A stretch of DNA of 12,103 bases from positions 1 through 12,103 of the forward strand of contig QNDO01000028.1 in the NCBI GenBank assembly GCA_003644895.1. Direction: 5' to 3'. The first letter of the stretch is position 1. Each line of letters starts with the position of its first letter. This document shows positions 1-6,631 of this stretch, one piece after another. Both the position numbers and the translations under genes were made by a program. The DNA is from Candidatus Hydrothermota bacterium (GTDB lineage Bacteria; Hydrothermota; Hydrothermia; UBA1063). Under the pieces are notes generated by a model, which had not been told where the DNA came from, ran no database searches, and saw only the letters and a list, made by a program, of their open reading frames with translations.

Positions 1-1
1 A

Positions 2-1219
2 AATGGCATTAAATACAACAGCGCCACCATCTCTCCAGATATTGAAGGAGTAATTAAGATTCTGTTTCACCCGTGGAAAACATGGCTGTTCACGGCTGGA
101 ATGAAATATAGAGAAAACTTTTATCCTTCTTTTGGGATAGAATACAGTATAGACAGCCTCTTATTTTTCCGTCTTGGATACTACCATGATGTAACTGTTT
201 CACGATATAAAAGGCTAAGGGCAGGTATCGGTGTAAATTTAGAAAATTATAGTGTCAATTATGCTCTTGTTCCACGGGGAGAATTAGGATATTCACATCT
301 GGTAACGCTTTTCTATACAGCACCATTTAAGTTGAAAATACCGGGCAAGAGAAAAACGGAAAGTTTGCTTGTTTTAAGGATACGGGATAGAAAATACAGA
401 TATCCCCTGTCAGCGCAGGTAGATGTGCTTTACGGGGAAAACAAAAAAATCACCCTGAAATCCGACCCGCAAAATGGTGAGGTGCACATAAGGAAATCAG
501 GCGGTCTCACCATACGGATTAAGAAGGAGGGCTATTATCCATGCAGCTTGAGTGTATATCTTAAAGAAGGAGAAACTATAAAGAAAACCATTTTACTGGA
601 TAGAGTCCAGGAAAGCTTTGTCTATGGCTTTGTGTATGAGAAAGGCACCATTCACCCTATTTCAGGGGTAAGAATCTATTATGAGGGACCTCAATCAGGA
701 GATGTGATAACCTCAGCAAATGGTTCTTATAAAATAACCCTGGAAAGACCAGGGGAGTATGTCTTGAAAGTTACAAAATTTGGCTTTTCTAGAGATTCCA
801 CCACCATAATAGTTGATCCTGGGAGGAAGTATAGTAAAAATTTCTACTTGGAGAAAAGTTTCAAAGAGGTCAAACTCGAGATGATACACTTCGAGACAGC
901 AATGGCTGACCTCAAACCAGAAGCATATCCTATTCTTAACAGAATTGGCAAATTTTTACAGGAATATCCTGAGGTGAAGATAAGAGTTTCAGGACACACC
1001 GATCCCAGAGAAATCCATACCTCCAGATTTGCTTCAAACTGGGAGCTTTCAAGGGCAAGGGCAGAATCAGTAAAAGAATATCTCATCAAAAAATTTAAAA
1101 TAAGTCCCGATAGAATTGAAATTGCTTATTATGCTGATACAAGACCAATTGCTCCCAATGATACGGAGGATGGCATGGCCAAAAATAGAAGGGTTGAATT
1201 TGAGATAATAAGGAGGTAG
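2..1219 (+). CDS. PorV-like barrel / regulatory-like domain / OmpA fusion, 5' truncated
   Basis: The frame is open from base 2, 33 codons before the first in-frame ATG at 101, so the gene starts outside the window; 405 residues are visible (numbering from base 2). Residues 1-105 are alternating beta strands ending in a barrel-like segment (SVNYALVPRGELG, then VTLFY). This matches the C-terminal end of the PorV/PorQ-type protein at 11129-12064. Residues about 120-203 are a beta-rich PEGA/regulatory-like region. Residues 205-285 resemble a carboxypeptidase regulatory-like fold (ISGVRIYYEG, then SANGSYKITLERPGEYVLKV). Residues 289-405 are an OmpA C-terminal domain with SGHTD (330-334), NWELSRARA (346-354) and NRRVEFEI (395-402). 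The FASNWELS form is typical of MotB-type OmpA domains. Likely role: an outer-membrane barrel tethered to peptidoglycan. The OmpA call is firm; the barrel family call rests on the cut N-terminal part and paralogy. The gene ends in Arg-Arg codons that double as the next gene's Shine-Dalgarno. Confidence 0.85.
   Translation, partial: NGIKYNSATISPDIEGVIKILFHPWKTWLFTAGMKYRENFYPSFGIEYSIDSLLFFRLGYYHDVTVSRYKRLRAGIGVNLENYSVNYALVPRGELGYSHLVTLFYTAPFKLKIPGKRKTESLLVLRIRDRKYRYPLSAQVDVLYGENKKITLKSDPQNGEVHIRKSGGLTIRIKKEGYYPCSLSVYLKEGETIKKTILLDRVQESFVYGFVYEKGTIHPISGVRIYYEGPQSGDVITSANGSYKITLERPGEYVLKVTKFGFSRDSTTIIVDPGRKYSKNFYLEKSFKEVKLEMIHFETAMADLKPEAYPILNRIGKFLQEYPEVKIRVSGHTDPREIHTSRFASNWELSRARAESVKEYLIKKFKISPDRIEIAYYADTRPIAPNDTEDGMAKNRRVEFEIIRR
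1211..1216 (+). promoter_or_regulatory. Shine-Dalgarno inside the upstream stop region
   Basis: AGGAGG lies 6 nt before the ATG at 1223 and encodes the last two arginines of the OmpA-domain protein, directly followed by its TAG. Translation of the ferritin-like/VIT gene is therefore probably coupled to the preceding gene, and the two share a transcript. Confidence 0.8.
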
Positions 1220-1222
1220 AAA

Positions 1223-2173
1223 ATGGAAGGAGTTATACTTGGATTCTATAAAGATGAGCTCAAGGCCTCTCAAATTTATAAGAGACTTGCTATGAAGGAG
1301 TCAGATGTTAAGGTAAAACATCAGCTTGAAGCTTTTGTGAAAATGGAAAAACGGCATGCAGAATTTTGGAAGAAGTTGATGGAATCGCGGGGAATCCTAC
1401 CTAAGGAGTACAAATTCAGATTTGCAGTGCTTTTGTATCTTCTTATAAGAAAGGTATTAGGCTTGAGATGGACATCAAGGATCCTTGAACTTGGAGAGAA
1501 CAAGGCCATAAGGGAATACTACGAGTATTATAAGAAGGGAGATCTTACTGAAGAGGAGAAAGAAGAGTTAAAGAGGATAATTCTGGATGAGCTGGCCCAT
1601 GAGGACTTTTTTAAAGAGGAGGAACAGGGAATTGAAAATAATATAAGAGATATATTCCTGGGAATGAATGACGGATTAGTGGAGATACTCTCGACTGTTG
1701 CAGGGCTTACAGGTTTGTATATGGGGAAACCGAGACTAGTTGGTATTTCAGGACTCATTGTTGGACTTGCAGGGACTCTTTCAATGAGCATAGGTACTTT
1801 TATATCGGTTAAGAACCAGAAAGATGTAAAAAGTTTTGGAATATTCAGATTAAGGGTTCTTAAAGAACTTTTTAATAGAGAGGAAAGAGAGGAGATGGAG
1901 ATTGAAAATCCATTGAAATCGGCTCTTTTTACAGGGGTGTTCTATTTAATGGGGACAGCTTTTATAGTGTATTCATTTTTCATAATGAAAACAGCTGCAA
2001 CTGCTTTGATTTTATCTTCTCTCACCGCTATTCTGGTGTGGATAATTTCTGGGAGCATCATAGCTCTTTCCTCCGGACTTTCTGTTTCTAAAAAAGTTTT
2101 TGAAATGATAATTTCCGGAATTGGTGCTGCCATCATTACCTTCGGCGTAGGTAAGGTGTTTTCACTGCTGTAA
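1223..2173 (+). CDS. Ferritin-like domain fused to VIT1/CCC1-family iron/manganese transporter
   Basis: A 316-residue chimera. Residues 1-135 form a rubrerythrin/ferritin-like helical bundle with diiron-type ligands: E12, E42xxH45 (MEKRH), E92 and E123xxH126 (DELAHED). Residues 140-316 are a VIT1/CCC1 membrane domain of about five helices. TM1 carries the family hallmark RDIFLGMNDGLVE (142-154) and TM2 carries GLAGTLSMSIGTFISV (181-196). The TM2-TM3 linker (about 197-230) is charged and rich in Glu, where plant VIT1 has its metal-binding helices, but it is short. Family knowledge: such ferritin-VIT proteins (for example rhizobial MbfA) export ferrous iron, with the soluble domain binding iron. 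Here it probably moves Fe2+ or Mn2+ across the inner membrane. Start chosen by the strong AGGAGG at 1211-1216. It sits 3 nt after the OmpA-fusion gene, with no obvious functional link. Confidence 0.9.
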   Translation: MEGVILGFYKDELKASQIYKRLAMKESDVKVKHQLEAFVKMEKRHAEFWKKLMESRGILPKEYKFRFAVLLYLLIRKVLGLRWTSRILELGENKAIREYYEYYKKGDLTEEEKEELKRIILDELAHEDFFKEEEQGIENNIRDIFLGMNDGLVEILSTVAGLTGLYMGKPRLVGISGLIVGLAGTLSMSIGTFISVKNQKDVKSFGIFRLRVLKELFNREEREEMEIENPLKSALFTGVFYLMGTAFIVYSFFIMKTAATALILSSLTAILVWIISGSIIALSSGLSVSKKVFEMIISGIGAAIITFGVGKVFSLL

Positions 2174-2189
2174 TTGATTCATTTTTTAT

Positions 2190-2218
2190 TTGACAGCAAT
2201 ATTTATTTCCAATAAAAT
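2190..2218 (+). promoter_or_regulatory. Sigma70-type promoter for the secreted Asp-box protein
   Basis: TTGACA (2190-2195), a 17 bp spacer and TAAAAT (2213-2218). The predicted start near 2225 leaves a leader of about 15 nt that contains AGGAGGTGG (2227-2235), then ATG at 2240. It lies in the 66 bp gap after the VIT gene. Confidence 0.75.
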
Positions 2219-2239
2219 TTCCTGAGAGGAGGTGGAATT

Positions 2240-4447
2240 ATGTTTAATCTCTTCCTTGTTCTTGTTACTCTTTTTGGTCTGGAAAACCCCTCAAGAGAAG
2301 GGGAAAATGTCTTAAAATTTACTAGCTCTCCATCTAAGGCGGATTTTAGCTGGCAATTTGTTCCTTTAGAAGGTGGAGTGATTCCAAGAATAATGGTAGA
2401 CCCTGCTGATTCTCAGGAGGCTCTGGCTTTGAGTTTCTCTCAAAGCTGGAAGACCACTGATGGAACAACCTGGTTCAAACTGAGAGATCGAGGTTTTTAT
2501 GATGGTGATGGTGTATATACCGGACCGGATACTATGTTGATGTTTATACATGATACAGTTTACGTCTCTCCTGACGGGGGAATTACGCTGACCCCTATAT
2601 TCCAAAGGCAAGGGGGCTTTGATGCCATGAGTCACGTCAGATCTGACACAGTGATGCTCGCTACTACTGGGGTTCAGGATATGTTATTTATTACTGAAGA
2701 TAAAGGCCAGAGCTGGGATTCCTTGCAAATTTCCATCGATTTAGATTTTATTTATGCTGTTGAATATGCTCCTGGTCATGATTCACTGATTTATCTGGCG
2801 GGAGAGAGCTATTATGGAGATACTACCTATGTATTAAAATCTAATGATCGCGGACTTTCATGGAATGTGGTTTATACCATGGAGGAAAAAGAAGTTACAG
2901 ATATTGAAATAAATCCCAGCGATCCCAATGAGGTGTTTATTTCCACGGGAATGGAAAACAGTGAAGGCTTAATATATACCGGTGATGGGTTCACAACTGT
3001 GTACATCCTGCCACAGGTATTAATGCCCTATGATGTAGAATATGTGAGTAACGATACAATTCTGGTGGCTTCCATGTTTCCAGTAGGTGTTATGATGGGT
3101 GTCCGTTATCTCGGGTTCTGGAATTTCTATCGGGTCGATTCTCTCACCCCTTGTGCAGATCTTGAAAATTCAGGGAATATATGGTATGCAGGAGCTTCTA
3201 CCGGTATTCTTAAGTCTTCTGATAATGGTATGACATGGCAGAGAAATGAAACAGGATTAAATGCTGTTTTCGGTGGTGAAACAGACCCACCTCTCTCAAG
3301 AATGGTGGATAGAACCCTTTATTGCAGTGATTATTGGGGGAATGCTATTTATAAAAGCGATGATGGAGGACAAAGCTGGAGTAAACTATACATTCCAGGA
3401 ATAGTAGTTGTTTTTGATATAGACGTATACCCGCAAAATCCTGATTACTTATACCTCTGTGCTGGTGGAGGAGAAGTCATTGGATCCGATATTTACTTAC
3501 ACAATATCTACCTCTCCAATGACGGTGCCCAAACCTTTGTTCCAGTGGATACCATACCATTCACCGAAGTCTCCGGATATGCTTGGAAGCAGGTGATCCA
3601 TGTCTCTTCCTCTGACTCTTTAACACTACTGGTTGCAGCCCATGATGATAGTCTTGATCGGTGGGTCTTTATGAGGAGCACCGATGGCGGACACACCTTT
3701 GTAGAGCTTGGTAGTTCTGATGAGATATATTACGACATAGTGGGAACAGACACTGTATTTATCAGTGCTGATAGTGCAGTCTATATAAGCTACGATATGG
3801 GGCTCACTTATGACACTGTTGCAGTTCTGCAGAGTATCAAAGTGGACGCCATGGACTATGACTCAGATAACAAACTCTTCTACTTTGCAGACAATTATTA
3901 CTTAAATTCTCAGTATTTAAGATATCATGTAGCCATCGGCTCATTGGATACTCTTAAAGAAGGGACATATTTTGATACATATGAGATTAATTGCGGGCCG
4001 AATGGTGCAGTATATTCTGGTTTCTATATGAATGGTGGTCTCGACATTTTCACACGTGGTGATGCCAGCGATCCCTTTATAGATGAGGATACTTTAACAT
4101 TCTTCCCCGGGGCATTGAGGAGTTCTTCAGAGGAAGTTCTGTGTGTTGCTGTGGGTGGATTTATGAGAAGTACAGATGCAGTGGAAGTGGAGGAATATAG
4201 AAGGAATATACCCACCATTGGTTTTTACTGGGATATTAATAGGAATATACTTTGTTTGAACAATTTTTATAGAAAAATAACCATAGAGATTTATACAGTG
4301 GATGGGAGAAAGATTTTCTCCAGAGATGTATATCCTGGAGAAAAAAGTATCTCCCTCGAGGCATTGCAGTGCGGGGTCTATTTCGTGAAGATGGAGGGCG
4401 GAACTCGAGGTTACCAAGGACTGAAGAAAATAGTCAAAATAAGATGA
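2240..4447 (+). CDS. Secreted Asp-box (BNR/sortilin-like) beta-propeller protein with T9SS type A-like C-terminal sorting domain
   Basis: 735 residues. The N-terminus (MFNLFLVLVTLFG) is a short hydrophobic export signal with little positive charge. The body has at least nine Asp-box-like motifs of the S-x-D-x-G-x-S/T-W/F/Y type: TTDGTTW (72-78), SPDGGIT (110-116), TEDKGQSW (152-159), SNDRGLSW (201-208), SSDNGMTW (326-333), SDDGGQSW (373-380), SNDGAQTF (426-433), STDGGHTF (480-487) and SYDMGLTY (517-524). This indicates one or two beta-propellers of the sialidase/sortilin superfamily fold. No catalytic sialidase set is evident, so a binding or surface role is more likely than an enzyme. Residues about 677-735 match a type A sorting domain: ITIEIYTVDGRKIFS, a short strand region, CGVYFVKMEGG and terminal KKIVKIR. 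In Bacteroidota such a tail directs T9SS export across the outer membrane and surface attachment. It has its own promoter and a strong Shine-Dalgarno. Confidence 0.85.
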   Translation: MFNLFLVLVTLFGLENPSREGENVLKFTSSPSKADFSWQFVPLEGGVIPRIMVDPADSQEALALSFSQSWKTTDGTTWFKLRDRGFYDGDGVYTGPDTMLMFIHDTVYVSPDGGITLTPIFQRQGGFDAMSHVRSDTVMLATTGVQDMLFITEDKGQSWDSLQISIDLDFIYAVEYAPGHDSLIYLAGESYYGDTTYVLKSNDRGLSWNVVYTMEEKEVTDIEINPSDPNEVFISTGMENSEGLIYTGDGFTTVYILPQVLMPYDVEYVSNDTILVASMFPVGVMMGVRYLGFWNFYRVDSLTPCADLENSGNIWYAGASTGILKSSDNGMTWQRNETGLNAVFGGETDPPLSRMVDRTLYCSDYWGNAIYKSDDGGQSWSKLYIPGIVVVFDIDVYPQNPDYLYLCAGGGEVIGSDIYLHNIYLSNDGAQTFVPVDTIPFTEVSGYAWKQVIHVSSSDSLTLLVAAHDDSLDRWVFMRSTDGGHTFVELGSSDEIYYDIVGTDTVFISADSAVYISYDMGLTYDTVAVLQSIKVDAMDYDSDNKLFYFADNYYLNSQYLRYHVAIGSLDTLKEGTYFDTYEINCGPNGAVYSGFYMNGGLDIFTRGDASDPFIDEDTLTFFPGALRSSSEEVLCVAVGGFMRSTDAVEVEEYRRNIPTIGFYWDINRNILCLNNFYRKITIEIYTVDGRKIFSRDVYPGEKSISLEALQCGVYFVKMEGGTRGYQGLKKIVKIR

Positions 4448-4461
4448 TGCAGCCTGATCAA

Positions 4462-4490
4462 TTGACTGTTTAAACCAAATAAGTTAAAAT
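4462..4490 (+). promoter_or_regulatory. Promoter for tRNA-Glu/tRNA-Gln/guaB
   Basis: TTGACT (4462-4467), 17 bp spacer, TAAAAT (4485-4490), then a run of A/T. The predicted start near 4497 is 8 nt before the mature 5' end of tRNA-Glu. It begins only 14 bp after the stop of the Asp-box gene. No other promoter is visible before guaB. Confidence 0.75.
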
Positions 4491-4504
4491 ATAAATATAA
4501 ATGT

Positions 4505-4582
4505 GGCGCCATCGTCTAGTCCGGCTCAGGATACCTGGTTCTCAGCCAGGAGACCCGGGTTCAAATCCCGGTGGCGCTACCA
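4505..4582 (+). tRNA. tRNA-Glu (anticodon CUC)
   Basis: Full cloverleaf of 78 nt with encoded CCA (4580-4582). The acceptor stem GGCGCCA/TGGCGCT has a wobble G1:U72, then A73. The anticodon stem CCTGG/CCAGG (4534-4538, 4546-4550) encloses TTCTCAG, placing anticodon CTC at 4541-4543 (reads GAG). The T arm is CCGGG/CCCGG around TTCAAAT. The D loop is enlarged, with extra nucleotides after G18-G19. It is separated by 4 nt from tRNA-Gln. Confidence 0.95.
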
Positions 4583-4586
4583 ATGC

Positions 4587-4661
4587 TGGGGGATCGTCTA
4601 ATCGGCAGGACGGCGGACTCTGGATCCGCTAGTCGGGGTTCGAATCCCTGTCCCCCAGCCA
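4587..4661 (+). tRNA. tRNA-Gln (anticodon CUG)
   Basis: 75 nt cloverleaf with encoded CCA (4659-4661). The acceptor is TGGGGGA/TCCCCCA, giving a U1:A72 pair, followed by G73. The anticodon stem GCGGA/TCCGC encloses CTCTGGA, anticodon CTG at 4620-4622 (reads CAG). The T loop is TTCGAAT. The D loop is minimal, with no nucleotide 20A. The next gene, guaB, starts 10 nt after the CCA, so the tRNA is probably processed from a tRNA-mRNA transcript. Confidence 0.95.
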
Positions 4662-4671
4662 TTTTATTATT

Positions 4672-6123
4672 ATGGAGTTTAAAGAGGCTCTAACATTTGA
4701 TGATGTTCTTCTCTTACCCCGAAAAAGTTCAGTGATCCCAAGGGAAACTGATGTCTCAACTATTTTTGTACCTGGAATAGAATTGAAGATTCCACTTGTC
4801 TCTGCAGCTATGGATACAGTGACAGAAGCACAGATGGCCATCGAACTAGCCAAACATGGTGGTATAGGAGTTATTCACAGAAATCTCTCTCCTGAGAAAC
4901 AGGCTGAAGAGGTGAGAAAAGTAAAAAGATCTCAGAGCTGGTTTATTGAAAATCCTTTTACTCTCAACCCGAGTAATACAGTAGGTGATGCTTGGAAACT
5001 CATAGAGGAGAAAAACATCTCAGGGATTCCCATTGTTAATAAACAGGGTAAACTTGTGGGTATAGTTACCAAGAGAGACCTTATCTTTGAGGACGATAAA
5101 AAGAAACCCCTCAAACAGGTGATGAACAAAAAAGTTATAACTGCTCCTTTATTCGGTACCACCATGGAGGATGCCAAGCGCATTATGAAAGAGCACAAGA
5201 TTGAAAAACTTCCTATAGTTGATGAGAATGGAAAGCTGGTTTATATGGTCACTCTCAAAGATATATTGAAAAAGCTGGAACACCCAGAGGCTACTGTGGA
5301 TCCAAACGGGAGATTGAGAGTTGCAGCAGCAGTGGGAACAGATGAAGAATCAAAGGAAAGAGTCAAAATGCTACTGGATGCAGGTTGTGATGTGATAGTA
5401 GTAGATACTGCTCATGGACACCAGGTAAAGGTGATCAAAATGGTGGAGTGGATTAAGGAGAATTTCAATGTATCTGTGGTGGCAGGAAATGTGGCTACAA
5501 AAGAAGGCTGCATAGATCTCATTAAAGCCGGAGCAGATGCCATCAAAGTGGGTGTGGGGCCGGGTTCTATATGTACTACAAGAGTTGTAACCGGCGTGGG
5601 TGTCCCGCAGATTACCGCAATCATGGATTGCGCAGAAGTTGCACATGAACATACCATTCCAGTGATTGCCGATGGTGGTATAAGGTACTCCGGTGATATA
5701 GTGAAGGCTCTCGCGGCAGGTGCCGACTCGGTCATGATAGGGAACCTTTTCGCAGGAACCGATGAAAGCCCAGGAGAATCAATACTTCTGGAAGGTAGAA
5801 GATTCAAAGTTTATAGAGGAATGGGATCCCTTGGTGCGATGCAGCAAGGGGGAGGTGGCCGTTACTTCCAGGAGGGACAAGCTAAGTTTGTACCGGAAGG
5901 GGTTGAGGGAAGGGTACCTTATAGGGGGCCTGTGAAGGATGTAATTTTTCAGCTAGTCGGGGGTTTAAGGTCTGGTATGGGATATCTTGGCGCCAGAAAT
6001 CTGGATGAGCTCAAAGCCAAAGCAATTTTTGTTAAAATAACAAATGCAGGCCTAAGGGAAGCGCATCCCCACGATATTACCATTACCAAGGAAGCCCCAA
6101 ATTACGAGAGACACAACAAATAA
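4672..6123 (+). CDS. guaB: Inosine-5'-monophosphate dehydrogenase
   Basis: 483 residues, typical for bacterial IMPDH. It oxidises IMP to XMP with NAD+, the committed step of GMP synthesis, in the cytosol. The N-terminus (EALTFDDVLLLPR, 5-17) is canonical and fixes the start at ATG 4672. A CBS-pair (Bateman) module occupies about residues 90-205, between two halves of the TIM barrel. Substrate-site motifs: DTAHGH (245-250), the catalytic loop GPGSICTTR (297-304 region) with Cys301, ADGGIRYSGD (333-342), the mobile-flap Arg397-Tyr398 in GGRYFQEG, and EGVEGRVPYRGPV (409-421). The stretch before RYFQ is unusually glycine-rich (QQGGGG). There is no Shine-Dalgarno: only ten A/T-rich bases separate the tRNA-Gln CCA from the start codon. 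It ends flush against the convergent gene at 6124, with no space for a terminator. Confidence 0.97.
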   Translation: MEFKEALTFDDVLLLPRKSSVIPRETDVSTIFVPGIELKIPLVSAAMDTVTEAQMAIELAKHGGIGVIHRNLSPEKQAEEVRKVKRSQSWFIENPFTLNPSNTVGDAWKLIEEKNISGIPIVNKQGKLVGIVTKRDLIFEDDKKKPLKQVMNKKVITAPLFGTTMEDAKRIMKEHKIEKLPIVDENGKLVYMVTLKDILKKLEHPEATVDPNGRLRVAAAVGTDEESKERVKMLLDAGCDVIVVDTAHGHQVKVIKMVEWIKENFNVSVVAGNVATKEGCIDLIKAGADAIKVGVGPGSICTTRVVTGVGVPQITAIMDCAEVAHEHTIPVIADGGIRYSGDIVKALAAGADSVMIGNLFAGTDESPGESILLEGRRFKVYRGMGSLGAMQQGGGGRYFQEGQAKFVPEGVEGRVPYRGPVKDVIFQLVGGLRSGMGYLGARNLDELKAKAIFVKITNAGLREAHPHDITITKEAPNYERHNK

Positions 6124-6555
6124 TCAGAAAACAATTTTGAGGGAATCAATTCCTTTGAACAATTTTTTGTAATCTTTACCCAGTACTAAACTTACATCTA
6201 GAACTCTGTCAGGGTCAATTTCAAGGGTAATCTCCCTACATCCTATCCATCTTGCGAGGTGTCTTGCATGAAACATTGAAGAATCTCTCCTTTCCACCAC
6301 GACCGTCTTTGGGAGAGGTTCATCAGCATTTCCATAATACACCACATCAAACCCGTCCTTTCTAAGAAGCCATGTTACTTTTCTAGCCAGTCCATTCACC
6401 CCCGCTGCATTCAGGACTTCCACCCTTATTTTCCTGTTTATCTCCTCTCGTATTTTTGCTTTTTTCCTGGTCTCAAAGCCTTTGTATATAGAAATTGAAA
6501 ATATTGCCAGTAAAGGAACAAAAAAGACAAGTAATATAATATATCTTAGACGCAT
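6124..6555 (-). CDS. Membrane-anchored LytR_C-domain protein
   Basis: 143 residues. Residues 5-24 (YIILLVFFVPLLAIFSISIY) are one transmembrane segment, followed by a Lys/Arg/Glu-rich linker (25-42). Residues 43-130 fit the LytR/CpsA/Psr C-terminal domain (LytR_C): IRVEVLNAAGVNGLARKV (43-60), LLRKDGFDVVYYGNA (63-77), TVVVERR (84-90), ARHLARWIG (97-105), and DVSLVLGKDYKKL (120-132). The catalytic LCP domain normally upstream of LytR_C is absent, so it is not a phosphotransferase. Stand-alone LytR_C proteins are known but their role is unclear; a cell-envelope role is inferred. It is convergent with guaB (stops abut) and divergent from the fumarate hydratase gene. No Shine-Dalgarno is visible before ATG 6555. 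A later start would remove the membrane anchor. Confidence 0.82.
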   Translation of the reverse strand: MRLRYIILLVFFVPLLAIFSISIYKGFETRKKAKIREEINRKIRVEVLNAAGVNGLARKVTWLLRKDGFDVVYYGNADEPLPKTVVVERRDSSMFHARHLARWIGCREITLEIDPDRVLDVSLVLGKDYKKLFKGIDSLKIVF

Positions 6556-6567
6556 AATTCAATTTTA

Positions 6568-6573
6568 ATTATA
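6568..6573 (-). promoter_or_regulatory. Possible -10 element for the LytR_C gene
   Basis: On the minus strand this reads TATAAT, preceded at near-extended distance by TG. No good -35 lies 16-18 bp upstream. The predicted start would be about 6 nt before ATG 6555, giving an almost leaderless message. Tentative. Confidence 0.35.
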
Positions 6574-6584
6574 TACATCTGTAG

Positions 6585-6613
6585 TTGCAAGCATAGACTC
6601 TTTGTATTAAAAT
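6585..6613 (+). promoter_or_regulatory. Promoter for the fumarate hydratase beta / trmO pair
   Basis: TTGCAA (6585-6590), 17 bp spacer, TAAAAT (6608-6613). The predicted start near 6620 lies just before the Shine-Dalgarno AGGAG (6621-6625), then ATG at 6632, so the leader would be about 12 nt. Confidence 0.7.
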
Positions 6614-6631
6614 TTTAAAAAGGAGAAAAAA

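Noticed and set aside
4454..4460. Palindromic TGATCA after the Asp-box gene as a terminator or operator
   Set aside because: A six-base palindrome is expected by chance; no stem extension or T tract.
5412..5807. 131-codon open frame on the minus strand inside guaB
   Set aside because: Shadow of a highly conserved gene; low-complexity composition and no ribosome site.
6136..6156. Possible terminator hairpin GGAAT-CA-ATTCC near the guaB/LytR_C junction
   Set aside because: Stem of five pairs with a two-base loop, no T tract of useful length, and it lies inside the LytR_C coding region.
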